Shown here: positions 1-9,705 of the stretch, one piece after another | Numbering within the stretch: position 1 is the first letter of the stretch | Layout of the letters: every line of letters begins with the position of its first letter | Source: Adiantum capillus-veneris | Taxonomy: Eukaryota > Streptophyta > Polypodiopsida > Polypodiales > Pteridaceae | Assembly: GCA_014529385.2 (NCBI GenBank) | Contig: CM043956.1 | Coordinates: 65,259,620-65,323,619 of the forward strand | Direction of reading: 5' to 3' | DNA length: 64,000 nucleotides | Translations under genes and position numbers: made by a program | Notes under the pieces: model-generated | What the model saw: only the letters and a program-made list of their open reading frames with translations | Told to the model about the DNA's origin: nothing | Database searches by the model: none

Positions 1-459
1 CAATCTAGACATACGTGCTCCATTATACAATGGCGTATCGGCTTCACTTTTCATATCATCATAGATAAGCCTTTCTGAATCCATGATCGTCTCGATCATT
101 TCATCAATCTCGGGCTCAAACATTGCCTCGTTGGGAATGTGCTCTGCATGATCATCCCCCGAGCTGTCAGAGGCTACATCTTGTGGCCTCACATATGTTG
201 CTTGACCAAAGCGCCTGCGAAGAGGTCTATTGGGTTGCAAGATTGCTGCTTGTTGGCCAGCGTCAGAGTCCAACGATTTATAATTGGCAACAACTCGATC
301 TATAATAGATGGATCGAACTCGCCAAATTCGCGAACGTGCTGCAAAGAAACATGTCTTGTCCGTCGCACAACATGCTTGCATTGATTACAAGGACATAAG
401 ACCCTCATTGAGAGATAGGTGTTTCGGTTGGACGGTCCCACATCCTCGTCACTACTCAT
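1..459 (-). CDS. CACTA transposase (TNP2-like), N-terminal fragment
   Basis: An uninterrupted frame of 153 codons runs from an ATG at 459-457 to the first base, so the protein is cut by the window edge. Around residues 18-40 it has a Cys-rich motif (CPCNQCK followed by RRTRHVSLQHV) like the transposase-associated domain at the N-terminus of plant TNP2 transposases. An acidic linker follows. The last residues, PLYNGARMSRL, match the opening of the TNP2 catalytic region, where an LYxG...S+L pattern is typical. It would cut and join the element ends in the nucleus. No stop or frameshift is seen, so this part could be intact. The start is the first ATG after upstream stops. Confidence 0.6.
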   Translation of the reverse strand, partial: MSSDEDVGPSNRNTYLSMRVLCPCNQCKHVVRRTRHVSLQHVREFGEFDPSIIDRVVANYKSLDSDAGQQAAILQPNRPLRRRFGQATYVRPQDVASDSSGDDHAEHIPNEAMFEPEIDEMIETIMDSERLIYDDMKSEADTPLYNGARMSRL

Positions 460-521
460 AATGAGGATAAAAATCTTATAACCTGGATAACAAATTTAAT
501 ATTCTATTGGCATTCTTCGTC

Positions 522-524
<3 letters not shown>

Positions 525-565
<41 letters not shown>
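525..565. repeat. (TC)n microsatellite
   Basis: Uninterrupted TC dinucleotides of about 41 bases, just upstream of the minus-strand transposase start at 459. Confidence 0.95.
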
Positions 566-567
<2 letters not shown>

Positions 568-849
568 ACCTCACATTCTCTAGTCATGTCCAATCCCCGC
601 ACACCTCGGTCTAGAGGTGCACGGAGATCAGAACCACCGGGTTATAATCTCGTCTTTATTGGTCAATACCTATATTTGTGGGTACAAGAAATCTACAGAC
701 CCACGTCTACATGATACTGCATGTAGTGGACAAAACCCCTTTGCCTCTTCTCTAGCTGTAGCACTTCACAGCATCTTAACATCTTTTCACAGTAGATCTT
801 TTCACTATTCGTCTAACTCTAAACCCTAAACCGTAAGTAATTCTTGCGT

Positions 850-999
850 GAACTCGATCTAACGTAAATAAACGTAAATCTAAATAAACGTAAATCTAAC
901 TAAAAATAAACCTAAATCTAATTTAACGTAAGTCTACATCTAACCTAATCTTTAACGTCTTTTGGGATAGTTTCCTACGACGTTAAAACTCTCTTCTTC

Positions 1000-1037
<38 letters not shown>

Positions 1038-1130
1038 ACCTAAATAAACCTAAATAAACCTAAGTCTAATCTAATATAACATAAATCTAAATCTAACGTA
1101 AATTATGTTATATTAAAAACAAAGAACTAA
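850..1130. repeat. CTAAATCTAA-like AT-rich imperfect repeat, left block
   Basis: Short degenerate units (CTAAATCTAA, AATAAACGTAAATC and variants) recur here, with a (TG)n tract at 1001-1033. Bases about 916-1010 reappear at 1651-1735. A single AAACCCTAAA-like string near 823 is too short to be a telomeric array. Confidence 0.6.
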
Positions 1131-1178
1131 ACTAACAGGGATTATAAGAACCTTAAAACTGATTTAACACATAATTTT

Positions 1179-1544
1179 TCACATAACTCGGCAAGAGTTG
1201 GCATTCTCATCACTAAAGATGTGAGAGTTAACTTCCGGCGGTGACGCTGCCTCATCTCCATCCACATCTGACGGCAGCAATTGGCCCTTTAGACCGTTCT
1301 TGCTCTTGTTACTAACTTTGAAGTTGCTGTTGAATGACTAGCTGAGGTTGTCTAGATGGTCATTGTGTCGGGGATGTAGTGACTCTTGCCGCCCTGAAGA
1401 TCCACCTTCTTCCCTATCTTCTGAAGACATTTCACCAGTACTTTTGGATCGACGGAGCCCACCATGAGTGAAGGCAGCAATACCCTATATTCCATTGAGG
1501 GCTTTCTTCACCCGCTTCATGCAGGCATCTCAGTCTATGGAGAC
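1179..1544 (-). pseudogene. relic of a heavy-metal-associated isoprenylated plant protein (HIPP-like), inside the CACTA element
   Basis: Three adjoining minus-strand frame segments together cover a HIPP-like exon. Segment one (from 1544) reads VSID, a TGA where the metal-binding loop normally has Cys, then DACMKRVKKALNGI and a TAG. Segment two (about 1470-1390) reads GSVDPKVLVKCLQKIGKK, typical of the last strand and helix of an HMA domain. Segment three (about 1290-1179) is an acidic/Pro tail ending NANSCRVM then TGA; CRVM is a CaaX-type prenylation box as in HIPPs. At 1545-1546 the minus-strand sequence is AG, a possible splice acceptor. Two stops and at least two frame changes make it a dead copy. 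The family binds metal ions and is membrane-anchored by a lipid; this copy was probably captured by the transposon. Confidence 0.6.
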
Positions 1545-1735
1545 CTAAATCTAATCTAATATAACGTAAATCTAAATCTAGCATAAATAAACGTAAATCT
1601 AATTAAAAATAAACCTAAATCTAATCTAATTTAACTTAAATAAACCTAAATCTAATTTAACGTAAGTCTACATCTAACCTAATCTTTAACGTCTTTTAGG
1701 ATAGTTTCCTACGACGTTATAACTCTCTTCTTCTT
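1545..1735. repeat. CTAAATCTAA-like repeat, right block, with a direct repeat of 916-1010
   Basis: Same AT-rich units as the left block. The last ~85 bases repeat 916-1010 with few changes, including TTTCCTACGACGTTA, which also recurs near 1908-1922. Within each copy TAACGTC and GACGTTA form a 7-bp inverted repeat around an inner AGGA/TCCT stem. Confidence 0.7.
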
Positions 1736-1947
1736 GTGTGTGTGCGCGTGTGTGGATGTGTGTGCCAATAAAAAGAGATAAATGGTATAACCTTTCTATC
1801 ACCCATGCCAAGTATGATAGATTGGTTATGCCATTTCCCTCTTGAATAATAGGTCTTGAGTTCAACTCCTCGTTGGCTAGATCTTTAGGTCTTTTAATTT
1901 TAATTAGTTTCCTACGACGTTAAATTAGTTTCTCTCTCTTTCTCTCT

Positions 1948-2160
1948 CAATGTGTGTGCGTTTTTTTGTTTATGCATGTTTTCTCTCTCTTTTCTTCTCT
2001 CAATGTGTGCGTTTTTTGTTTATGCATGTTCTCTCTCTCTTTTCCTCTTTCAATGTGTGCGTTTTTTGTTTATGCATGCTCTCTCTCTCTTTTTCTCTCT
2101 CAATGCATGTGTGCATTCTTTGTTTATGTATGTGTGTGTGCGTTTTTGTTTATATTTGTA

Positions 2161-2165
<5 letters not shown>
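1948..2165. repeat. ~50-bp minisatellite, four units
   Basis: Units start at 1948, 2001, 2051 and 2101. Each has CAATGTGTG, GCGTTTTTTGTTTATGCATG and a (CT)-rich tail; the last unit is expanded. Long open frames here are low-complexity artefacts. Confidence 0.8.
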
Positions 2166-2212
<47 letters not shown>

Positions 2213-2219
2213 AACACTA

Positions 2220-2261
<42 letters not shown>

Positions 2262-2391
2262 GGAGAGAGAAAGAGGGGAAGGGAACATGAGAGTAAGGAG
2301 AGGGAAGGAGCATACCTGGCTCTCCTTCCTCTCCTCGTGTGTGTGTGTGTGTGTGTGTGGAGAAGAAAGAGAGAGAGAGAGAGAGAGAGAG
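2166..2391. repeat. compound (CT)n-(TG)n-(GA)n microsatellites
   Basis: (CT)n at 2166-2209, (TG)n at about 2219-2241 running into (GA)n to 2261, then a second (GT)n at 2337-2358 followed by (GA)n to about 2391. Confidence 0.95.
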
Positions 2392-2419
2392 GGAGAGCGT
2401 TACCTGCTCTTGCTTGAGG

Positions 2420-2460
2420 GCGCCGAAAAACTCAGATCTGAGATCTGAGTTTTTGGGCGC
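2420..2460. repeat. near-perfect palindrome, 14-bp inner arms
   Basis: AAAAACTCAGATCT (2426-2439), one base, then its exact complement (2441-2454). GCGCC and GGCGC extend the stem outside a single mismatch. Confidence 0.9.
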
Positions 2461-2483
2461 TCTCTGTTATTTTTTTAGCCCAG

Positions 2484-2545
2484 CCGGCATCGCTATGAGC
2501 GTCGCAAATTTACTTGTAAATTTGCGACGCTCATAGCGATGCCGG
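2484..2545. repeat. perfect 30-bp palindrome in the CACTA subterminal region
   Basis: Arm 2484-2513 is exactly complementary to 2516-2545 with a TT loop. Each arm contains GAGCGTCGC, the same motif repeated at 2558-2567 and 2572-2581. Confidence 0.9.
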
Positions 2546-2592
2546 GAAAAAAAATTTTGAGCGTCGCTGTGTGAGCGTCGCTAATATGAATA

Positions 2593-2605
2593 GCCTCTTA
2601 TAGTG
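2593..2605 (-). repeat. CACTA terminal inverted repeat, one end
   Basis: The minus strand reads CACTATAAGAGGC from 2605. The partner end lies outside the window. Confidence 0.6.
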
Positions 2606-2749
2606 ACTAGGCATTGATAATTTAATATGTGAAAAGCATTCTAGAGTTGGCGATTGAGTTACCGAGTAGCCTCCACAGAAGGTGATGCTCCATTTGAGTA
2701 ATAGCTAATTGTTAGGGTTTAGAAGCCTTGCAACTCAAATGTTAGCAAT

Positions 2750-2751
<2 letters not shown>

Positions 2752-2791
<40 letters not shown>
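2752..2791. repeat. (GA)n microsatellite
   Basis: About 20 GA units. The sequence on either side, 2606-3230, shows nothing else I can name. Confidence 0.95.
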
Positions 2792-2796
<5 letters not shown>

Positions 2797-3238
2797 TATT
2801 TGCCTTGTGTCACTACACGCTTTGTGGAACATGATGAGAGTAATGGGGGATGTGAGAGAGTAGAGAACGTGGATGTACTAAGCAATATATGGGCATGTAT
2901 ATATATGATCAAAATTACCTTGGCTACAAAAATTTAAACTATATATTTTTTCTCGGATGAAACATATGTATCATACCTTGTCTTGCAAAAGAAAGGAATT
3001 ATAGATAAAATTTTGGAAATATAGTGTCAAATTGCAAAAATGCTCACCAAGTTTTCTAAATTTTTTGTAAGTAATTGTAGTAACAGGAATTTTGTAAAAA
3101 ACAATTCCCAAGGATTGCTTCAAGCTCTATGTGCATGATCCAAGACTCAAGGCAGCTTCCAAACTGCATTCTCTAGCTCCTTGTCTCTGGGGCCTTGTAT
3201 ATATATACACACACACACATAAATATAACATATGTATG

Positions 3239-3262
3239 CACACACACACACACACACACACA
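3239..3262. repeat. (CA)n microsatellite
   Basis: CA dinucleotides next to shorter CA and GA runs (3208-3285). The short frames across them are low complexity. Confidence 0.9.
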
Positions 3263-3446
3263 TACACACATATAGAGACAGAGAGAGAGAAGACGGTGTG
3301 ATGGAAGGCCAACAAAGGAGGGAAAAAGGTAGAGGAGAAGGACGGTAGGGTGGGAGATTGGGAAGGAGGCTATATGTTATGGTTCATCACTACAACGGTT
3401 CCAAGTGTAGTAGACCTTCAAGCTTGTAGAGTTCATGGCGACGTAG

Positions 3447-4005
3447 GTTGTATTTTAATGACTTCATGCTTTTACTTAGTATATATGGGACAGTCCATGA
3501 AACGGTCCCGCATCATGATCATCACCCTTCTTCCTCTTTTATTGGCACGGGACAATTTCATAGAGTATCCCTTGATTCATAAAAGAGGAAGAAGGGTGAT
3601 GATCATGATCCGCTGCACCATAATGCTTCGTCCCTCAAGCCTTGAGCTCTGGCCATGATTGGCTATCCAGCCAGCATCTATCTACGGCAATCACTCCCAA
3701 TAGCCAGTATTTGCCTACGTCCACGCCGTGCTTGACTTGAATCGTGACTAAGATTGTGTTTTAATGAGGTCATGCTTTTAATCAGTTTATATGGGACACT
3801 CCATGAAACGGTCCCGCGTCGGCGCGGGACAGTGTCATCAAGTGTCCCTTGACTTGTAGAAGAGGAAAAGGGGTGATCATGATCCGCTACGCCATAGTAC
3901 CTTTTTCTTCAAGCTCTGAGCCCTAGTCGTGATTGCCATGGTTGGATATCCACCCCGTGTCTATCAGTAGCCAGTGCTTGCCTACGCGTAATTGACGCCA
4001 TCCTC
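3447..4005. repeat. two-copy ~300-bp direct repeat
   Basis: Copy one (from about 3447) and copy two (from about 3752) share TTTTAATGA, the segment around GGGACA...TCCATGAAACGGTCCCG, GTGAT...CATGATCCGCT and the following CTCAAGC...GAGC...GATTG stretch. Copy one carries extra sequence forming an inverted repeat; copy two has a short GTCCCGCG/CGCGGGAC hairpin there instead. No coding signal was recognised. Confidence 0.7.
3512..3609. repeat. 31-bp inverted repeat with 36-base loop
   Basis: Arm 3512-3542 is exactly complementary to 3579-3609. The right arm is present in the second copy of the direct repeat; the left arm is not. Confidence 0.9.
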
Positions 4006-4715
4006 AAGACTTAACTCCATCGACAGGCTTGAATATGCTGCCCGTGGGTTGCCGCTCCCGCCAGTCGACCGTGTTGGCTTGAGACCTGTATCACGGCTTC
4101 CCTTTGCCTACCAGATCAGTTGCGCAATAAATATTGATGCCTTCCTCAGCCCTTAATTTCGTCGACAGACTCGGCTGTGCTAGCTGTGCTGCGGTTAGCC
4201 TATGCCCTGTGCATCCAAAAATACATGGATTGAATGCATGGTATATTCAGCAGACGCAATAGTTTGCCTTCAGTTAATGTGTGCCCAAATGTGCACGGCT
4301 TGTCATCCACTTAGTGCTCCAAAAAAACTTTTGTCCAAAAACTTGCCAAACCTACACTAAATTTGAAGGTTTTTACACCAAATCACACTACTTTTTTAAA
4401 AATTTTAAAGGTTTTCTCGCCCTTTAAGTTCAAAATTTAGAGGTAAATCGCCAAATTTATAGTTGGAATTACATTAAATCTAGGTTGTTCTTGATTACTA
4501 CATCCACTACGTGTTGCCCCGGCTCTGTGCCACCCAGGCCTAGCTTCAACCCAACATGTATGTCACCTAGGCTTGTGAGCAACAAGCTCCTTTTTGGGAG
4601 TATGGATAGCATAGACAAAACATCTTGCATGCCTGTGAAGACCTCTTACCTGCAAAGATATTTCTTCTCCACATCCAGGAGAGAAACAAGCATACACATG
4701 AGCATTTGTTGCTTC

Positions 4716-4718
<3 letters not shown>
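4006..4718. other. no recognised feature
   Basis: Short frames only (for example 4485-4718) with no recognisable domain. AT-rich stretch at 4320-4470. Confidence 0.5.

Positions 4719-4766
<48 letters not shown>
4719..4766. repeat. (GA)n microsatellite
   Basis: About 24 uninterrupted GA units. Confidence 0.95.
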
Positions 4767-4771
<5 letters not shown>

Positions 4772-5019
4772 CTTTAGGCTTGTAGATTTTTTAAGACACA
4801 CCAGTTAACTGAATTAATTTTTCACCTAAAAGCCAATAGTTGTGCGTAGCATCCTTCCGGCTTGAGGGCTAGAGAGTACAAATCTAGAGTTCTATGTATC
4901 AGCAATGTCGAGCAAGGTTGAGACCCAAGGTAGTCCAATGGGCACAAACATATGCTATACATATTATGCATTTTGCCAGTATCTTGCAAGAATTCCATGT
5001 GGCACACAACAATGAGAGT

Positions 5020-5021
<2 letters not shown>

Positions 5022-5062
<41 letters not shown>
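5022..5062. repeat. (TC)n microsatellite
   Basis: About 20 TC units. It creates low-complexity Leu/Ser frames on one strand and Glu/Arg frames on the other. Confidence 0.95.
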
Positions 5063-5065
<3 letters not shown>

Positions 5066-5125
5066 CCACACCACAATGCATATCTCTATTTTCTCTTTCC
5101 AGCAACATATGCATAATGTTGTGCC

Positions 5126-5245
5126 AAGTAAAAGCATGTTTAATGCTTCTTCATGTGTATGAAGAAAAAAGCACTTCATGTTTCTTGGCACTTCACGTGA
5201 ATGAAGTGCCCAAAAAAAAGCATGTTTGTTGCTTCTTCATGTGGT
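5126..5245. repeat. short direct and inverted repeats
   Basis: AAAAGCATGTTTAATGCTTC and AAAAGCATGTTTGTTGCTTC, each followed by TTCATGTG, are about 85 bases apart. Between them GGCACTTCA and TGAAGTGCC form a 9-bp stem with a 6-base loop. Confidence 0.75.
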
Positions 5246-5609
5246 ATGGAGCGCCTTTTGAGTCTTGGTATAAATATAAGATGGTCTCGTAAGATAGTTG
5301 AGCACAGAGAGAGAGTCATAGACAATGTGTGTGATATTTTCCAATATTCTAATCATTGAGGCTCCACAAAAAAGCAAGAAGAGGGAGTGGTGGGGTTAGT
5401 GGTGTGCCTACACATGGGCTCGCAAGATCTACATGCTCGATCTAGTGTGACCTATTATCAACTCATATGGTAGAGTTTAAACCCTCACAAAGGGGAGGAT
5501 ATGTTGTTTAAAACGAGTGTTCAACTGCTTTGAGTGTTCAGTCTTTATGGTGGGTCTTGCTCGGTTTTTCCATTTGCTCGACAAAGTTTGCTTGGTGTAT
5601 GGTAAGACT

Positions 5610-6885
5610 CCAAATAATATTTGAGTGGACCACGATAGTCCAAGTGGTGGACATCCAAGTATTCATAAGACATATCCCTTAGTTCGACGACAATTTTATT
5701 GGCTAGGCTTACATCATTATGTTCAAGAGTACATACTAAACTACCAACAATGCCAAGTTAATAAAGCAGAGAGCCTCAAGGTAGGTGGCCCTTTACATCC
5801 TTTATAGATTCCTGAAGGTAAGTGGGAGAGTATCTCTATGGATTTTGTACTACAACTACCTTGTACAAACCATGGCCATGATGCCATATGGATAATTGTA
5901 GAATGTCTAACAAAGATGTGTCAATTTATTTCCACTAAGACTACGGTTAAGAGACCAAAATTAGCATGGCTATTTATAGAGCATATATATAGACTCTATG
6001 GTCTTCTAGCTAGTACCATTAGTGACAAAGATCAAAAGTTCAATAATCACTTGTGGAGAGCTTTATTCCAAAAGTTGGAAACGACACTTAATCTTAGTAC
6101 GGATGATCATCCTAAAACACAAGGTCAAATCCAAAGGGTTAATCAAGTGCTAGAGGATATGCTACAAGCATATGTTAGCAAGAAGCAAACCAATTGGGAA
6201 GACTATTTGCCTATATTGGAATTTTCTTATAATAGCTCAAAGCATGTGACTACAGGGTTTGGTACGCTTAAGCTTTTATATGGTTTTTCAACCTCGATCA
6301 CCTGTTACGATGAGGTTGGCTACAAAGAAGATACAACAAGTATAGGATTTTCTCCAAGACCATTTTGATATGCTTCGAGTTGCTCGACACAATGTTAATC
6401 AAGCTCAAGATTGATATAAGAAGTTTGCAGATGAGCATCACTGTCTTGCTACTTTTCAAGAAGAAGACAAGGTTTCCCTCAAGGTTTCGGAGCATTCAAA
6501 AAGTCTAAAAATGGGAAAAGTTGCTAGATTTTCACCACGATATTGTGGACCGTTTACCATTCTCAAATGTATAGGTCAAGTGGCCTATAAGTTAGCTCTT
6601 CCCGAGCACTCACAAGTTCACCCTATTTTTCATGTTATCCATTTACAAAAACAGCTAGGATAGAATGATAATGTCATTAACACAGGCGTGTTAGTTGACC
6701 TTATCAAATTGCCAATCACACCTCATGAATCCGAAAAGATTTTGGATTCTCACAAGCTTTGCACCAGACATCATGTCATACGATACGTGTTGGTAAAATG
6801 GCTAGATAGACGTGAAGCATGTTCTACACGAAAAATGTCTTCGCACTTAAGAAACATTTTCCTACATTTTCGAGGACAAAAATGA
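5610..6885 (+). pseudogene. Ty3/gypsy chromovirus pol remnant: integrase and chromodomain
   Basis: Several frame segments give, in order, an integrase zinc-binding region (GHPSIHKT...YWLG...CQVNK, 5640-5765), the integrase core (5838-6368; MDFV and SDKDQKF carry the first two acidic residues), an integrase C-terminal region (about 6500-6660, ending ALPEHSQVHPIFHVIHL) and a chromodomain (6730-6885, EKILDSH...VIRYVLVKWLD). At the position of the catalytic Glu, normally GQTERVN, the sequence reads GQIQRVN, so that residue is Gln. With stops near 5808, 6369 and 6661 and frame changes, the copy is inactive. Gag, protease, RT and RNase H are missing upstream. Chromodomains of this family steer integration towards particular chromatin. 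Confidence 0.8.
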
Positions 6886-6892
6886 TTCTCCA

Positions 6893-7540
6893 ATGGGGGG
6901 TAATGTAAGGAAATGGGTCCTACGGGGAAGTCCATTGGCAGGGCCGGATAGAGTGTATGCTAGGGGGAGGCTATAAGATAAGCATGGTTGGATGGAGACT
7001 AGCACACGGCATCACTCTCATCATTTCAATGCACATGATATTCCATATCCTACAAAGTTGCAACCAAACTGGTGGTATGTTATAGAGGTGGCTCCATGCA
7101 ATGCATGGGTGTACGAGGGCTACAATTTTCCAGTTACCTTGGCATACATAGAGAGAATCAAAGTAGAAAACAAACAAGAAGCCACGAATGTGACACAAGA
7201 AGAGCCTGAAACTGCTTCTAAAAGAGGGATGCATGCGGAGGACCTCCTCGATAAAATTCCAGACATTTGCTTAGATGGAGAGCTCTATATATACATAGAG
7301 AGATATGCTGCGCTATGTGAGGATGAGAGATAGATCTCTTAAATTCACAAACATTGTATCTCAATAATTTTGCTCCCTTTTGTCATAGATATTGTATTTG
7401 AGCAAATTTTCCCCCTTTTGTCTCTATTCTAAACTTTTGAAACATCAAATTGTGAATCAATTACGAATCAAACTTTGAATCAAATTGTTTTAACTTCAAA
7501 TTGTGAATAAAATGGTTGTCATTAATATGTTTTAACATCA
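6893..7540 (+). mobile_element. probable polypurine tract and 3' LTR of the chromovirus remnant
   Basis: A G-rich tract (6893-6903, AATGGGGGG then TAA) follows the chromodomain stop and precedes TGTAAGG at 6904, as at the start of a 3' LTR. A TATA-like TATATATA lies near 7286. T-rich sequence follows, and AACATCA near 7539 is a possible LTR end. No second copy of this LTR is in the window, so the right boundary is a guess. The frame at 6992-7333 has no recognised domain. Confidence 0.45.
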
Positions 7541-8740
7541 AGTGTTTTTTTTTTAATGAGCGTATGGATCTAGATGCGTTTTATACTTTGTTAGACCCCG
7601 AGCATAGGAGGTGTAATGCCATCCACCACGGAGCCAAACTCAAGCACCTCATTCCACTCATTTGGAGTCATGACTTTTGAACAATCACCAAGCTCCAAGA
7701 TCCAGGTGTCAAATAGAGGGAGTGCACACTCCCTTAGGGCACCAACAACGCTCTAGTGGTGGAGGCAAGGGCCGTTGTGGAGGAGGCGTCACTAACGCTT
7801 CCAAACTGCCTCATAGTCGAGGCTCTTTACCTCCACTTTTTTTCCTATCCCCACATCGGCCACGATGTCACATTCTATTCTAGCATTTTCTAGACTATCA
7901 AGCACTCCTAGCTACACACTACTAGCTACTCCTTCGGGACCCACCCCACTCAACACTCCTCCCTTCGGATCCCAAAATCACATCATGGAGACATCTATAG
8001 CCATGACCCCTCTTGAGACACCACTTGACACCCTTGTCAAGATGTTTGCAGTAAAACCTAAGTTTAGTTGTCCTAGGAGGGAGGGACTTTCATACTCAAT
8101 CGACGTTAGTGGCAACCTGATCTTGGATGAGGATGGTAACTAGGCGATTTCATGCATGTGCAGCCTATGCTCTCAGATTTTTCTACACTACATATTAAAT
8201 AAAAGATCAAAAGTTCCCAATGAAATGAAATATAGAGTTGTCAGCATGTTGCATGATGAGTTTCCCGTGGCAAATTGGGAAGAGAGCTTCAATGAAGACT
8301 TAGTTGTTGAGCTCCAAAGCGGAAGCGCACTGCTTCTTGAACTGACATAGCTATGAGGGATAGAGAGAAGAGAAGAGAGGAGAGGGGAGAAGATAAGATG
8401 CACACAAATTGTACAAATGAAAAAGAGTTATCATTAGATTTTGATGAGCCTTATAAAAGCATTTACAAGAATTCACACTCAAGTGATTGCGCAAGTTGGG
8501 ATGACCCCAACAATCACCCCTCTCAGCGGGGCCTATCGTTAAACGAGCAGTGCATGAGCGAGAGAAATTGAGCAATGACACAAATCAAAGTGAAATTGAA
8601 ATATCTATGGATTTTGTCCTTGGAGCACCCTATCTGATCATTTCCACCTCTCACTACTGAGTTAGTCTAGATGCATTGATTTTCATAAGCAAAATCTTGC
8701 TATCTCAATGTTTTTCCTATTCATCTTGTATAATTCTTTT
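7541..8740. other. unrecognised region with short plus-strand frames
   Basis: Plus-strand frames at 7865-8143 (92 codons, Ser/Thr/Pro-rich N-terminus) and 8156-8350 (KVPNEMKYRVVSMLHDEFP) look more protein-like than their surroundings and may be parts of one decayed gene. No domain is recognised. A purine-rich run lies at 8350-8400. Confidence 0.3.
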
Positions 8741-8784
8741 CTTTTTTTTTTTTTGGTTGGGGGGGGGGGGGGGGGGGGGGGGGG

Positions 8785-8820
<36 letters not shown>

Positions 8821-9005
8821 TGCACATATACACAATATTGTAGTCTTGTTGATATAAAAAGCCAAGCACCCTCAAAATATTCCAATGCTAACTTTAAGGA
8901 TCTAGTCCTCCAAATGAACTTTTTTAATCTAGATGTCGTGATTGTTATATACCAAAGCTTGTTACTTTGGTGACTTTTGTTTTCACTCTATTTGATCTTT
9001 TTTTT

Positions 9006-9044
<39 letters not shown>

Positions 9045-9170
9045 GAGAGAGAGAGATGTGCCCATATACACAACATTGTAGTCTTGTTGATATAAATAGT
9101 CAAGCATCTGCAAAATATTTCAATGCTAAGTTTAAGGCTCTAGTCCTCCAAATAAACTTACAAATCAATC
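8741..9170. repeat. two-copy repeat, each with T-run, G-run and (GA)n
   Basis: Copy one: T-rich to 8754, 27 G (8759-8785), then (GA)n to about 8820 and GCACATATACACAATATTG onwards. Copy two: 18 T (8998-9015), 22 G (9016-9037), (GA)n to about 9055, then GTGCCCATATACACAACATT and matching sequence to about 9170. Spacing is about 250 bp. Confidence 0.9.
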
Positions 9171-9705
9171 ATCCTCAAAAAAACTAAGTAGATAGACATG
9201 TTGAAAGAACTACACAATGATAAATACAAAATGAGAAAATCTCAAGAAGCTATAACGCGTCTTCCATGCAAGGCTTGAAATAGCTCGATGTTTGATAGTG
9301 CATCTTAATGCATAATTTGATGAACACTTGCATCTAAACCAAGAGTGATCAAAAAATTGTAGTAGATGTGCTTGCAAGGTATGTAAACACAAGCCTTTGC
9401 ATCTTATTTGACAAAGTCCTAACAGGTGCATCGTGGAAACTAGCTAGTAACGGAGTATGAGATTCCTTGCGCCTTAGAACCCTCTGTCTCTAAGAAGAAA
9501 ACATGCACTTCATTTGGGAGTATTATGTTCTCTCAAAGGAACACTACCTGTATTGTGTTTTCCAAGTTTATCTTCTCCTTGAAATCTTTAATGAGTTTTC
9601 TTCTCCACTTCACCATTCGACCATCCCTCTTCTACGGTCTTTCTCCACTTGGGGGAGGTTGGATATGAGATCTTGGCTCAATTGAACGATCTTGTGAGTT
9701 ATCAC
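9171..9705. other. no recognised feature
   Basis: Only short frames with no recognisable domain on either strand. Confidence 0.4.

Larger units (their letters stand above)
1..2605 (-). mobile_element. CACTA (En/Spm-type) DNA transposon, 5' part, continues off the left edge
   Basis: Read on the minus strand the element starts at 2605 with CACTATAAGAGGC, a CACTA-type terminus. Copies of GCGACGCTCA follow in both orientations (2496-2505, 2524-2533, 2558-2567, 2572-2581), as expected of subterminal transposase-binding repeats. A TNP2-like transposase reading frame starts at 459 on the same strand. Between them lie about 2.1 kb of leader with microsatellites, a HIPP relic and two large palindromes. 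The flank just outside is ACT (2606-2608), which would be one copy of the usual 3-bp target duplication; the other end is outside the window. Confidence 0.65.

Noticed and set aside
815-835. Telomere-like AAACCCTAAA string
   Set aside because: Only one or two units; neighbouring CTAAATCTAA repeats are not canonical telomeric DNA.
1770-1890. tRNA-derived SINE, from GAGTTCAACTCCTCG resembling a B box
   Set aside because: No convincing A box at the right distance, no poly-A tail and no second copy in the window.
1950-2448. Long plus-strand frames of 96-164 codons
   Set aside because: They are translations of CT, GT and GA repeats and a 50-bp minisatellite; several frames are open at once, which is a sign of low complexity.
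6992-7333. A 113-codon plus-strand frame
   Set aside because: It lies in the probable chromovirus LTR and has no recognisable domain; a minus-strand frame of similar length overlaps it.
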